From: CATOSD01 sp965203135
Lineage (GTDB): Bacteria; Chloroflexota; Dehalococcoidia; Lucifugimonadales; CATOSD01
Assembly: GCA_965203135.1 (NCBI GenBank)
Contig: CBDBBO010000002.1
Span: 558,001 to 622,000, forward strand
DNA length: 64,000 bases
Direction: 5' to 3'
Positions within the stretch are counted from its first letter, which is position 1, and each line of letters starts with the position of its first letter. The position numbers and the translations under genes were made by a program. The notes under the pieces were generated by a model. That model was not told the origin of the DNA. It worked only from the letters and a program-made list of their open reading frames with translations, and did no database searches. Below, piece by piece: positions 49,526 to 57,345 of this stretch.

Positions 49526-49796
49526 GGGCCGTGCACCTCTTCTCGATCTCCCCCGGCAGCGTACGCCAGAGAGCCGACTCGAGCCAGGCGAGCCTGCGGC
49601 GCCCGAAGGTAACCGCTTACCGCTGCTTCCTTCCGGACCTGACGGGGTTCACGGCGCTCCGCCGCGCAGGACCCAACTCTCAACATCAGCTACCTGGAGC
49701 AGTGGCCCCGTAGAGTCGACCTCCAAGAGGGATTCAGCCTCGCGTAAGCGGGTTTCGAGTACAGGGCACCGCTAGCTCCCCGCCTAGCACGGCCTT
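49526..49796 (-). ncRNA. ffs: Signal recognition particle RNA, large bacterial type
   Basis: The minus strand carries the SRP core 'GGTCCGGAAGGAAGCAGC' and a typical long-form 5' domain: GCCGTGCTAGGCGGGGAG, then GCGGTGCCCTGTAC and GGCTGAATCCC, closely resembling the B. subtilis scRNA. The ends pair as GGCCGTGC (49788-49795 side) with GCACGGCC (about 49527-49534), giving about 270 nt. So this bacterium has an Alu-domain-bearing SRP RNA, not the short 4.5S form. Ends are approximate. Small frames crossing it are not genes. Confidence 0.93.
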
Positions 49797-49803
49797 ACCG
49801 GCA

Positions 49804-49833
49804 ATGGTATTGGAAATCCGGCGCGAGTGTCAA
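49804..49833 (-). promoter_or_regulatory. Promoter of the SRP RNA
   Basis: On the minus strand, consensus TTGACA (49828-49833) and TACCAT (49804-49809) are separated by 18 bp. The expected start falls near 49796-49797, at the pairing 5' end of the RNA. Confidence 0.6.
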
Positions 49834-49855
49834 CGCGCGCCGGGCGTGTTACAAT
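49828..49855 (+). promoter_or_regulatory. Possible promoter of the PHP gene, overlapping the SRP RNA promoter
   Basis: TGTCAA (49828-49833) and extended -10 TG-T-TACAAT (49847-49855) with 16-bp spacing, on the plus strand, about 41 bp before the TTG start. It shares its -35 bases with the divergent SRP RNA promoter. Confidence 0.4.
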
Positions 49856-49895
49856 TCGGCTCGACCTTTCACACGCTCAGGAGGCACGCGCCCGC

Positions 49896-50642
49896 TTGGC
49901 ATCCATATTCGATCTCCACGTACACACCAACCGGGGCAGCGCAGACAGCGCCCTTACCCCCGACGAACTGGTCGCCGAAGCGACCCGCATCGGCCTCACC
50001 GGCGTTATGGTCACCGAGCACGAGGGCTGGCCGCGCCACGACTTCGAGCAGTTCGCGAGCAAGCATCAGGACCTGGTATTGGTCAGGGCCTTGGAGGTGT
50101 ATACTCCGCTCGGCCACGTCATCGCGCTCGGACTCGAAAACCACGTCTCGGGATTCTCCCGTGACATCGAGACGATTCGGCACCTCAGGCGCGAAGTGGA
50201 CCGCGTGGGCGGCTACCTGATCCTGGCGCACCCCTTTCGCTTCCTGTTCGACCTGCCGGGAATGTACACCCTGAACAAGCTGTTCGAAGACGCCGTCAAG
50301 ATCCCGGAGACTCCCGAGGAGGCCGCAGAGCACCCCATATTCGAGATTGTGGACGAGACCGAGGTGGTCAACGGCGGCAACATAGAGGTGGAAAACAGGT
50401 TCGCCCAGGGCGTGGCTGCTCACATCGGCCACTGGGGCACGGGCGGCAGCGACGCTCACTCCACCGACGGGTTCGGCAAGGGAGTCACCGTGTTCAGGGG
50501 CGACGTGCGCAATGAGAGCGACCTGCTGGAGGCGCTCAGGGAGGGCGACTTCTTCCCCATAGAGGGCTTGCACGTTGGCAAGCCTTCCGACTACGGCCGC
50601 GCCAAGTGGTGGAAACCCTCGGACCTGAACGGCGCCCGCTAA
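49896..50642 (+). CDS. PHP-domain metal-dependent phosphoesterase (paralogue)
   Basis: A 248-residue PHP protein, paralogous to the one at 44.6-45.3 kb. Ligand motifs: 'FDLHVHTNRGSADSALTP', 'VTEHEGWPRHDF', 'VRALEVYTPLGH', 'LAHPFRFLFDLPG' and 'GGSDAHSTDGFG'. The TTG at 49896 is used: it follows CAGGAGGCAC and gives MASIFDLHVHT, matching the paralogue's MAIFDLHVHT. The longer frame from 49827 is rejected. Compared with the other copy it has an extra C-terminal tail of about ten residues. Confidence 0.88.
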   Translation: MASIFDLHVHTNRGSADSALTPDELVAEATRIGLTGVMVTEHEGWPRHDFEQFASKHQDLVLVRALEVYTPLGHVIALGLENHVSGFSRDIETIRHLRREVDRVGGYLILAHPFRFLFDLPGMYTLNKLFEDAVKIPETPEEAAEHPIFEIVDETEVVNGGNIEVENRFAQGVAAHIGHWGTGGSDAHSTDGFGKGVTVFRGDVRNESDLLEALREGDFFPIEGLHVGKPSDYGRAKWWKPSDLNGAR

Positions 50643-50672
50643 GAAGCTGTCTAAGAACATACACAGGTCGCC

Positions 50673-50700
50673 TCCTCTCCCTTCCCTCGATGGGAGAGGA
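50673..50700. repeat. CTC-rich palindrome of the dispersed family
   Basis: TCCTCTCCC (50673-50681) pairs with GGGAGAGGA (50692-50700) around a 10-nt loop ending in CGAT. It lies between the PHP gene and the next ORF, as do the relatives at 879-903 and, more distantly, 34405-34428. Confidence 0.65.
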
Positions 50701-50731
50701 TTGAGGTGAGGGTGAATTGGAGGTTGGCTTA

Positions 50732-51685
50732 ATGGATACTATCGGATTCATCGGTCTGGGCAACATGGGGCTGGGCATGTCCAGGAACATCCAGCGCGCC
50801 GGCTATCCCATGGTGGTCTACGACATCAGGGAGGAGGCGACCAAGCCGCTGCTGGAGAACGGCGCGCGGCTGGCAAGTTCGCCGGCGGAAGTGGCGCGGC
50901 TGAGCGACGTCACCTTTACGTCGCTGCCCGGGCCTGCCGAGGTGGAAGCCGTGGCAACCGGCGCGGAGGGCGTCCTGGAGGGTATCCGCGAGGGCAGCGT
51001 TTTCGTGGACCTCTCGACCAGCCGTCCCACGCTCATCCGGCAGATCGAGCCTCTGTTCCGCCAGAAGGGCGCGCACGCGCTGGACGCCCCGGTCAGCGGC
51101 GGTAAGTCCGGCGCCATCACAGGCAACCTGGCCGTGATGGTCGGCGGCGAGCGCGACGTGTTCGACCGCATCAAGCCCGTGCTCGACTCGTTCGGCGACA
51201 AGGTCTTCTACTCCGGTGCCATCGGCGCGGGCAGCATCTGCAAGCTGGTGCACAACATGATCGGCCACGGCGTCAGGCAGGCCATAGCCGAGGGACTGAC
51301 CCTGGGCGTCAAGGCGGGCGTGGACGCCGAATCGCTGTGGGAGTGCGTGCGGCGGGGCTCGCTTGGGCAGATGAACATACTGCACAGGGGAATCCCCGGC
51401 AGCCTGTTCCGCGGCGAATTCGACCGCGCCAGCTTCGCCCTGGAGCTCGCCCGCAAGGACATCCTGCTGGCGAACGAGCTGGGCCGCGAGTACGACGTGC
51501 CCATGCCCATAGCGAACCTGGCCGAGCAGATGGCCATCCAGGCCATCAACCGCGGCTGGGGCGACCGGGACGCCGGCGTAACCTTCCTGCTCCAGGAGGA
51601 GGCCGCGGGCGTCGAAGTCCGCGCCCCGCACGTGGACCCCGAAAAGGCCGGTAAGTTCATCACCACTCATCCCGACGCCGAATAG
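50732..51685 (+). CDS. 3-Hydroxyisobutyrate/6-phosphogluconate dehydrogenase-like NAD(P)-binding enzyme
   Basis: A 317-residue beta-hydroxyacid dehydrogenase. Nucleotide motif 'TIGFIGLGNMGLGMSRNIQR' (GxGxxG), substrate motif 'DAPVSGGKSGAITGNLAVMVGG', catalytic Lys in 'GSICKLVHNMIGHGV'. The ATG at 50732 follows GGAGG by 8 nt, whereas the frame opening at 50717 is ignored. Candidate substrates are 3-hydroxyisobutyrate, tartronate semialdehyde or glycerate; the sequence does not decide. The MFS gene starts 11 bp later, so the pair may import and oxidise one substrate. Confidence 0.9.
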   Translation: MDTIGFIGLGNMGLGMSRNIQRAGYPMVVYDIREEATKPLLENGARLASSPAEVARLSDVTFTSLPGPAEVEAVATGAEGVLEGIREGSVFVDLSTSRPTLIRQIEPLFRQKGAHALDAPVSGGKSGAITGNLAVMVGGERDVFDRIKPVLDSFGDKVFYSGAIGAGSICKLVHNMIGHGVRQAIAEGLTLGVKAGVDAESLWECVRRGSLGQMNILHRGIPGSLFRGEFDRASFALELARKDILLANELGREYDVPMPIANLAEQMAIQAINRGWGDRDAGVTFLLQEEAAGVEVRAPHVDPEKAGKFITTHPDAE

Positions 51686-51696
51686 GGCGCGCTTCG

Positions 51697-53226
51697 TTGA
51701 CCTCGACGGCGGTCTGGCGCCGGGCCGGCTACAAATGGTGGGCGTTCGGGGCGCTTGCGCTCGGCATGTTCTCGAACGTTGCCGACCACGGCAGCGTGAT
51801 CGTCGCCCTTCCCTCAATCGCCGACGACCTGCTGACCGACCTGCCGACCGTCCAGTGGGTGGTCATAGGCTACGCCCTTGCCATAAGCGCTTTCCTTATG
51901 CCCATGGGTCGCCTGGGCGACATAGTGGGACCAAAGCGCGTCTATCTGGCCGGACTGACAGTCTTCGTCATTGGCTCCGTGCTCGCCGGCCTGTCCGTCA
52001 ACGTGTGGATGTTGATTGGGTCGAAGATATTCCAGGGCGTGGGCGCCGGAATGACGCAGGGCACCGGGATGGCCATGATACTCAGGGCGTTCTCGGACGA
52101 GGAGCGGGGCAAGGCGCTGGGCCTGCAGATGAGCATGGTCGGCGCGGGCGGTGTCGCCGGACCGGCGATGGGCGGCTTCATCGTGGCGCTGTTCGGCTGG
52201 CAGTGGGTCTTCGGCGTAAACGCCATATTGGGGGCGCTGGCGCTCGTGGCCGCGGCGGTCATCGTCCGGGAAGTCCACCGGCCGTCCGAGGCCAGGACCG
52301 CAGACTTCGACTGGCTTGGGGCGGTCCTGTCGACGGGCGCTCTCCTTGCGCTGCTCGTAGGCATGACTGTGGGTCCGTCGGTCGGCTGGCTCTCTCCCAG
52401 CGTGGGGCTGATGGCAGTGGCGTTCGTGGTGCTGCTCGGCGGCTTCGTGTGGTGGGAGCTGCGGACGCCGTCGCCCATGCTGGACGTTCGGCTGTTCACC
52501 CGAAAGCTGTTTGCGTTGGGCGTGCTTGCCAGCACCCTCTCTTTTCTGGCCAACCAGCCCACGCGTTACCTGATCCCGTTCTACCTCCAGGGCGTGCTGG
52601 GCTTCAGTCCCAGCAGCGTGGGCTTGATAATAGTGCCCGGATTCGCCATAGTGGCGTTCGTGGGGCCGCTCAGCGGCTGGTTGTCCGACCGCTACGGCTG
52701 GCGGCCCTTCAACGTGGGAGGGTTGGCCCTTTCCGCCATTGGACTGTTCCTGCTTGGCATGCTGCGCACCGACTCCGGAGTGTGGCTGGTGTTGGCCGGA
52801 CTGATGATCCAGAGCCTTGGCATGGGGTCTTTCTACGGGCCCAACAACAGCTCGATTATGAGCGCAGTCGAAAAGAGCAGGTACGGTGTCGTGGCCGGAT
52901 TCCTGAACCTGGTGCGCAACTCGTCGAACGTGGCCAGCATCGCAATGGGTACCGCGGTGGTGACCGCGTTCATGGCCGCGAGAGGATACCCGCCCTCCCT
53001 GTCCGGCGTCACGTCCGAGAGCGCCCTAGGCTTGCTTCGGGCATTCACCACCGGATTCAACGTGTACCTGCTGATCATGACGGGGCTGCTTGTACTGGGC
53101 ATGGTCGCCTCGATGTTCAAAGGAACAGCGGTCAAACAGCCGCGGTCCGAACCTCAGGCCGCTCCCACGGAAGAAGCGAGTGATGCGAAACAGGCGGTGA
53201 AGGTGCAAGCAGGCACCGGAGAGTGA
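51697..53226 (+). CDS. DHA2-type MFS transporter, 14 helices
   Basis: A 509-residue major-facilitator antiporter of the DHA2 (EmrB/QacA) type with about 14 hydrophobic segments. 'LPTVQWVVIGYALAISAFLM' is the family-typical helix 2, then 'MGRLGDIVGPKRVYLAGL' (motif A) and motif C-like 'GPAMGGFIVALFGWQWVF'. The second half includes 'PTRYLIPFYLQGVLGFSPSS'. The C-terminal 40 residues are polar. The start is TTG 51697, 11 bp after the dehydrogenase. Members pump drugs or metabolites with protons; the substrate is unknown. Confidence 0.88.
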   Translation: MTSTAVWRRAGYKWWAFGALALGMFSNVADHGSVIVALPSIADDLLTDLPTVQWVVIGYALAISAFLMPMGRLGDIVGPKRVYLAGLTVFVIGSVLAGLSVNVWMLIGSKIFQGVGAGMTQGTGMAMILRAFSDEERGKALGLQMSMVGAGGVAGPAMGGFIVALFGWQWVFGVNAILGALALVAAAVIVREVHRPSEARTADFDWLGAVLSTGALLALLVGMTVGPSVGWLSPSVGLMAVAFVVLLGGFVWWELRTPSPMLDVRLFTRKLFALGVLASTLSFLANQPTRYLIPFYLQGVLGFSPSSVGLIIVPGFAIVAFVGPLSGWLSDRYGWRPFNVGGLALSAIGLFLLGMLRTDSGVWLVLAGLMIQSLGMGSFYGPNNSSIMSAVEKSRYGVVAGFLNLVRNSSNVASIAMGTAVVTAFMAARGYPPSLSGVTSESALGLLRAFTTGFNVYLLIMTGLLVLGMVASMFKGTAVKQPRSEPQAAPTEEASDAKQAVKVQAGTGE

Positions 53227-53272
53227 CCCGCAAAGCAGAAGCGATAGAAGTTGGGGAAAGGCAGGCGTTGAC

Positions 53273-54025
53273 ATGAGACTGGCAGGCAAAGTGGCGATTG
53301 TGACGGGAGCATCGCGCGGCATGGGCGAAACCGAGGCCAAGATGTTCGCCGCAGAGGGCGCGAAGGTGGTCGTCGCGGACGTTTCCGAGGACGCGGGACG
53401 AAAGGTGGAGGCCGAGATTGCCGAGGCGGGCGGCGAGGCGCTGTTCATCAGGCTCGACGTGACCGACGAGCAGCAGTGGGAAGACGCCGTGGCAGAGACC
53501 GTCGAGCGATTCGGCAGGCTGGACGTGCTTGTGAACAACGCGGGCGTCAGCGGCGGTATCGCGAGCGACGTGCTCGACACGGGCGCCTGGGACACGATAA
53601 TGGACGTGAACGCCAAGGGCGTGTTCCTCGGCATGAAGTACGCCATACCCGAGATGCAGAGCTCCTGCGGCGGCTCGATCATCAACATCTCGTCCATCTC
53701 CGGCTTCGTTGGGCAGGAATACACTCACATGGGCTACAACGCCTCAAAGGGTGCGGTACGCATCATGACCAAGAGCGCGGCGGCCCGGTACGCACGCGAG
53801 GGTATCCGCGTCAACTCGGTGCACCCGGGCGTAATGCCGCCGATGGGCACCTCGACCGTGACGGCGGCGCCCGAGACTCGGGAGCGAATGCTGGCCCACG
53901 TGCCGATGGGCAGGGAGGGCCGGCGGGAAGAGGTCGGCTACGCCGTGCTGTTCCTCGCGTCGGACGAGGCGTCGTACATCACCGGCACCGAAATCGTGGT
54001 GGACGGCGGCTTCTTGGCGGTGTAG
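53273..54025 (+). CDS. Short-chain dehydrogenase/reductase
   Basis: A 250-residue classical SDR. 'VTGASRGMGETEAKMFAAEG' is the TGxxxGxG cofactor site, 'DVSEDAG' starts the NAD-preferring loop, 'LVNNAGVSGGI' the NNAG motif, catalytic Ser in 'SIINISSISGF' and Tyr/Lys in 'YNASKGAVR'. The C-terminal 'ASYITGTEIVVDGGF' is standard. ATG at 53273. Substrate unknown; the preceding genes are an NAD-dependent dehydrogenase and a transporter. Confidence 0.93.
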   Translation: MRLAGKVAIVTGASRGMGETEAKMFAAEGAKVVVADVSEDAGRKVEAEIAEAGGEALFIRLDVTDEQQWEDAVAETVERFGRLDVLVNNAGVSGGIASDVLDTGAWDTIMDVNAKGVFLGMKYAIPEMQSSCGGSIINISSISGFVGQEYTHMGYNASKGAVRIMTKSAAARYAREGIRVNSVHPGVMPPMGTSTVTAAPETRERMLAHVPMGREGRREEVGYAVLFLASDEASYITGTEIVVDGGFLAV

Positions 54026-54069
54026 GCATACCCGCCGGTTGAAGGAAACCCGAATGAGCAACGGCTGAA

Positions 54070-55776
54070 GTGGACATTCCAAGAATCAAGGACCTGCCAA
54101 GGAAGCAACGAGCCGCCATACGCGCCTGGTGCATGTACGACTGGGCAAATTCCGCGTACGCGACAAACGCCGTGGCGGTGCTGCCCGTCTACGCGGTGGT
54201 GTTGTTCAAGGACGCGCTCGGAGTCGAGGCCGACTTTCTGGGCATCCGCGTCACCGGCAGCTCGCTGTGGGCGTTCGCGGTCGCCGTCTCGACAGCCATA
54301 GTAGCCGTCACGACACCGGTGCTGGGCGTCATCGCCGACCGTATGCCCATCAAGAAGCTGCTGCTGGCCATATACACGGCGTGCGGCGCGTTCTTCATGG
54401 TGATGGCGTTCTTTTCCGCGTACAGCCCATATCCGTGGGTGTGGCTGTTCGGCTCCTTCTTCTTCGCCAATATGGGGTTCGCGGGCGCGCAGGTCTTCTA
54501 CAACGCGCTGCTGCCCCACGTCGCCCCGGAACACCTGCTGGACGACGTGAGCAGCCGCGGTTACGCATACGGTTACCTCGGCGGCGGACTGCTGCTGCTG
54601 GCCCACCTGATCGTAATCTTCCTGGTCGCCGACACGCAGTACGCCGACCTCGTTACTCGTCTCACCATCGCGTCGGTTGGCGTGTGGTGGCTTGGCTGGG
54701 CCATCTGGACGTTCGCGGTCGTGCCAGAACCCCGGGTAGCCAACCGGGTCAGCGGACTCGGACCGTTCTCGGCCGTGGCGCTGGCATTCAGCGAGTTCAG
54801 GCGCACCTTCGGCCAGATACGCAAGTTCAGGGTTGTGCTCTTCTACCTGGGCGCGTACCTGCTGTTCAACGACGGCGTCCAGACGGTTCTCACGATATCG
54901 GGGGCGTATGCCGCGGACACGCTCGGCATCCCCCTGTTCTTCAACGCCGGTACTGTGCTCATCATCCAGTTCGTCGCCGTGCCCGGCGCCCTGGCCTTCG
55001 GATGGCTGGCGGGCAAGCTCACCACAAAGGCGGCTCTCGTCGTCTCGCTCGCCGGTTGGTGTGCCATCATCGGCTTTGGCATCGCCATAGCCCCCCTCGA
55101 GCCGGAGCGGCACGAAGACTTCGACTATCGGCTGCATTATCGCGCTGCTGAATCCCTCTACAAGGTCACGCACGCTCCCGAGTTGCCCGACTCCGCCACG
55201 GCGCAGAACTGGCGGCGCGAAATCGGCGACGTCGAGGAGGGCGACCTGCTTGGGAGGACGCGCGCCCGGCGGCTGCTGGAGAGCGCCGGGACGTCGCCCA
55301 ACTCCGCCTACTCGGTTTCGCTCCGTGGCGGCGCGCTGGACGGCGAAACGGCGGTGGGGCGGCTGCACGCCTCGCGCTTGGGGAGCGGCCCGGTCGATTG
55401 GTGGCCTGCGACCGTGCGCGACTTGCTCTGGAAGCCCCTGGGCCTCGACGTCGGCTACCAGTGGCTCTTCATCGGAGTGTCCGTGGGCGCCATAATCGGG
55501 GGAAGCCAGGCGTTGGCTCGAAGCCTCTTCTCGCAGATTACGCCAGTTGCCCGGAGCGGCGAGTTCTTCTCCTTTTTCGGGTTTATGAGCAGAGCTTCGG
55601 CCGTGTTCGGGCCCCTGCTCTACGTGTCCGTAACCTCCGCCCTCGACACGCGGGCCGCGATCACGTCCGTCGCCCTGCTGATTCTCCTGGGTGCAATCGC
55701 TCTGCGGTGGGTGGACGTGGCGGCCGGCCGTGCCACCGCCGCCGAGGAAGACGCCAGGCTGCGCGCCGAGAGGTAA
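54070..55776 (+). CDS. UMF1-family MFS transporter with a soluble insertion
   Basis: A 568-residue member of UMF1/Atg22, recognised by 'CMYDWANSAYATNAVAVLPVY' near the N-terminus and 'GVIADRMPIKK'. About 12 membrane helices. Between roughly residues 340 and 455 there is a long hydrophilic segment ('RHEDFDYRLHYRAAESLYKV', 'GRTRARRLLESAGTSPNSAYS', 'DWWPATVRDLLW') not normally that long in this family. It ends 'TAAEEDARLRAER'. Start GTG 54070. Function of bacterial UMF1 proteins is poorly known; amino-acid efflux is the closest known role for Atg22. Confidence 0.87.
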   Translation: MDIPRIKDLPRKQRAAIRAWCMYDWANSAYATNAVAVLPVYAVVLFKDALGVEADFLGIRVTGSSLWAFAVAVSTAIVAVTTPVLGVIADRMPIKKLLLAIYTACGAFFMVMAFFSAYSPYPWVWLFGSFFFANMGFAGAQVFYNALLPHVAPEHLLDDVSSRGYAYGYLGGGLLLLAHLIVIFLVADTQYADLVTRLTIASVGVWWLGWAIWTFAVVPEPRVANRVSGLGPFSAVALAFSEFRRTFGQIRKFRVVLFYLGAYLLFNDGVQTVLTISGAYAADTLGIPLFFNAGTVLIIQFVAVPGALAFGWLAGKLTTKAALVVSLAGWCAIIGFGIAIAPLEPERHEDFDYRLHYRAAESLYKVTHAPELPDSATAQNWRREIGDVEEGDLLGRTRARRLLESAGTSPNSAYSVSLRGGALDGETAVGRLHASRLGSGPVDWWPATVRDLLWKPLGLDVGYQWLFIGVSVGAIIGGSQALARSLFSQITPVARSGEFFSFFGFMSRASAVFGPLLYVSVTSALDTRAAITSVALLILLGAIALRWVDVAAGRATAAEEDARLRAER

Positions 55777-55803
55777 ATTCTCAGGACGGCACGATAGGAT
55801 CCG

Positions 55804-56463
55804 TCAGCGCTCCCTGTCCTGCCACCTGGCCGTGAGAGTGACCCACACCGAGAGCGCCAACAGTTTCACATCCAACCAGGGAGACATGCGCCGCATATAC
55901 AGCGTGTCGTAGCGGAGCTTGTTGTGGGGCGCAGTGTCGTATCTGCCATACACTTGCGCCAGGCCCGTCAGGCCAGGCCTGACCAGAAGACGGCGATGGA
56001 AGTTTGGAATGCGATCGGCAAACTCGTCTGCGAGCTCCGGGCGCTCGGCGCGCGGTCCGACCAGGCTCAGGTCCCCCCTGAACATGTTTATCACCTGGGG
56101 AAGCTCGTCCAGAGCGCGATTGCGCAGAACGCGACCTACCGGCGTTACTCTCGGATCGTTTTCCGACGCCCATACCGCCCCGCTCATCCGCTCGGCGTCG
56201 GGCGCCATCGACCTGAACTTGTACACCCTGAACACGCGGCCGCCCTTGCCCAACCTCGGCTGGGTGTAGAAGATGGGGCCCCGGTCGTACAGCCAGATGG
56301 CCAGTGGAATGAGCGTCCACAACACGATCCAAAGAGGGGCAAGTGTTATGTGCACGGCAACGAGTATGGCGAGGTCGAACGGCCTCTTCCACCAGTCGCG
56401 AACGGCGTACGATCCACCCGGGCCGCGTGGTTCCGCTCGCGCGCGGCGGCAGTCGGCACTCAA
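55804..56463 (-). CDS. Undecaprenyl-phosphate sugar phosphotransferase (bacterial sugar transferase)
   Basis: A 219-residue polyprenyl-phosphate hexose-1-phosphate transferase that starts a surface glycan. One N-terminal membrane helix ('PFDLAILVAVHITLAPLWIV') precedes the catalytic core: 'GPIFYTQPRLGKGGRVFRVY', 'KFRSM', 'LRNRALDELPQVINMFRGDL', 'SLVGPRAERPE' and 'RPGLTGLAQVYGRYD'. Small, so of the short WbaP C-domain/PglC type. Convergent with the UMF1 gene and divergent from the DUF502 gene. Sugar not predictable. Confidence 0.92.
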   Translation of the reverse strand: MSADCRRARAEPRGPGGSYAVRDWWKRPFDLAILVAVHITLAPLWIVLWTLIPLAIWLYDRGPIFYTQPRLGKGGRVFRVYKFRSMAPDAERMSGAVWASENDPRVTPVGRVLRNRALDELPQVINMFRGDLSLVGPRAERPELADEFADRIPNFHRRLLVRPGLTGLAQVYGRYDTAPHNKLRYDTLYMRRMSPWLDVKLLALSVWVTLTARWQDRER

Positions 56464-56574
56464 CTCGCTCCCCCGCGATGGCGTTCACACACATCAAAAA
56501 ATGGTAAAGTATAGTTGCTTGGCGAGTGCGCCGTGCTGTGGATGCGCCTGGAGAGAGAAGCAGGAGGTGTCAAG
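56464..56574. promoter_or_regulatory. AT-rich divergent promoter region
   Basis: The gap between the sugar transferase and DUF502 genes holds an AT-rich run with TATAGT (56510-56515) on the plus strand and TATACT on the minus strand in the same bases. Neither has a convincing -35 at the right spacing; it is the likely site of divergent promoters. Confidence 0.3.
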
Positions 56575-57345
56575 GTGAGCAGCGCGAACCTTAACGAATC
56601 CGAGGAGCGAAAGCCAAGAACGCTCTCGCGCTTCAAAGCGACGCTGCAACGCCGAATGGTGGATGGCGTGGTTGTACTGATTCCACTTCTTGTCACCATT
56701 CTCGTGATCGCGTTCCTGGTCGAGAACGCCGACTCGTTCATTCGAGGGCTTCCCTTCATAAAGAACCAGACACTGCTGGGCTATCCCATCGACTTTCCGG
56801 GGATCGGCGTCGTCGTCTTTTTCATCATATTCTTCGTAGTCGGTCTCATAGTGGCCACTGCCTGGGGGCGCAAGTTAATCGAGGTCAAGAGCACAATACT
56901 GCGCAACACTCCGGTGGTGGGCTCCATATACGGTGTCACCGAGCAACTCACCGAAGTGCTCTCCTCAAAGTACAATTTCAGCCGCGTGGTCTTTCTGGAG
57001 TGGCCCAAAGATGGAATGCTGGCGCTCGGCTTCGTTACGGGGCGGGCGTACAACGTCGACACCCAGACTTCGCTTGCTGTGGTCTACGTTCCCACAGTGC
57101 CGAACCCGACCTCGGGCAACATGGCCTTCGTGAACGAGGACGAAGTGTACGAGACCGACATCAGCGTGGAAGTGGCTATGCGTCTTGTGTTCACCGGCGG
57201 AATCGTCATGCCCGAGTACGTGTCGCTGGCCCGGCTGCCCAGAGAGACATTGAAAGATGATAAGAGGTGGCCAGTTGACGATTTCGCCGGCAGATTCCAC
57301 CTGGAGACCGCGATGTCCATCGATACGGACAACTCTTCCGGCTAG
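56575..57345 (+). CDS. DUF502 family membrane protein
   Basis: A 256-residue protein with two membrane helices in the N-terminal third ('MVDGVVVLIPLLVTILVIAFLV' split and 'GIGVVVFFIIFFVVGLIVA') and a soluble beta-rich domain after them ('NTPVVGSIYGVTEQLTEVLSS', 'FSRVVFLEWPKDGMLALGFVT', 'VVYVPTVPNPTSGNMAFV'), all hallmark DUF502. The GTG at 56575 with AGGAGG 8 nt upstream is preferred to 56515. No established function. It converges with the histidine kinase with a 4-bp overlap. Confidence 0.9.
   Translation: MSSANLNESEERKPRTLSRFKATLQRRMVDGVVVLIPLLVTILVIAFLVENADSFIRGLPFIKNQTLLGYPIDFPGIGVVVFFIIFFVVGLIVATAWGRKLIEVKSTILRNTPVVGSIYGVTEQLTEVLSSKYNFSRVVFLEWPKDGMLALGFVTGRAYNVDTQTSLAVVYVPTVPNPTSGNMAFVNEDEVYETDISVEVAMRLVFTGGIVMPEYVSLARLPRETLKDDKRWPVDDFAGRFHLETAMSIDTDNSSG

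Noticed and set aside
49531..49713. Small frames within the SRP RNA
   Set aside because: They cross the conserved SRP RNA core and pairing ends.
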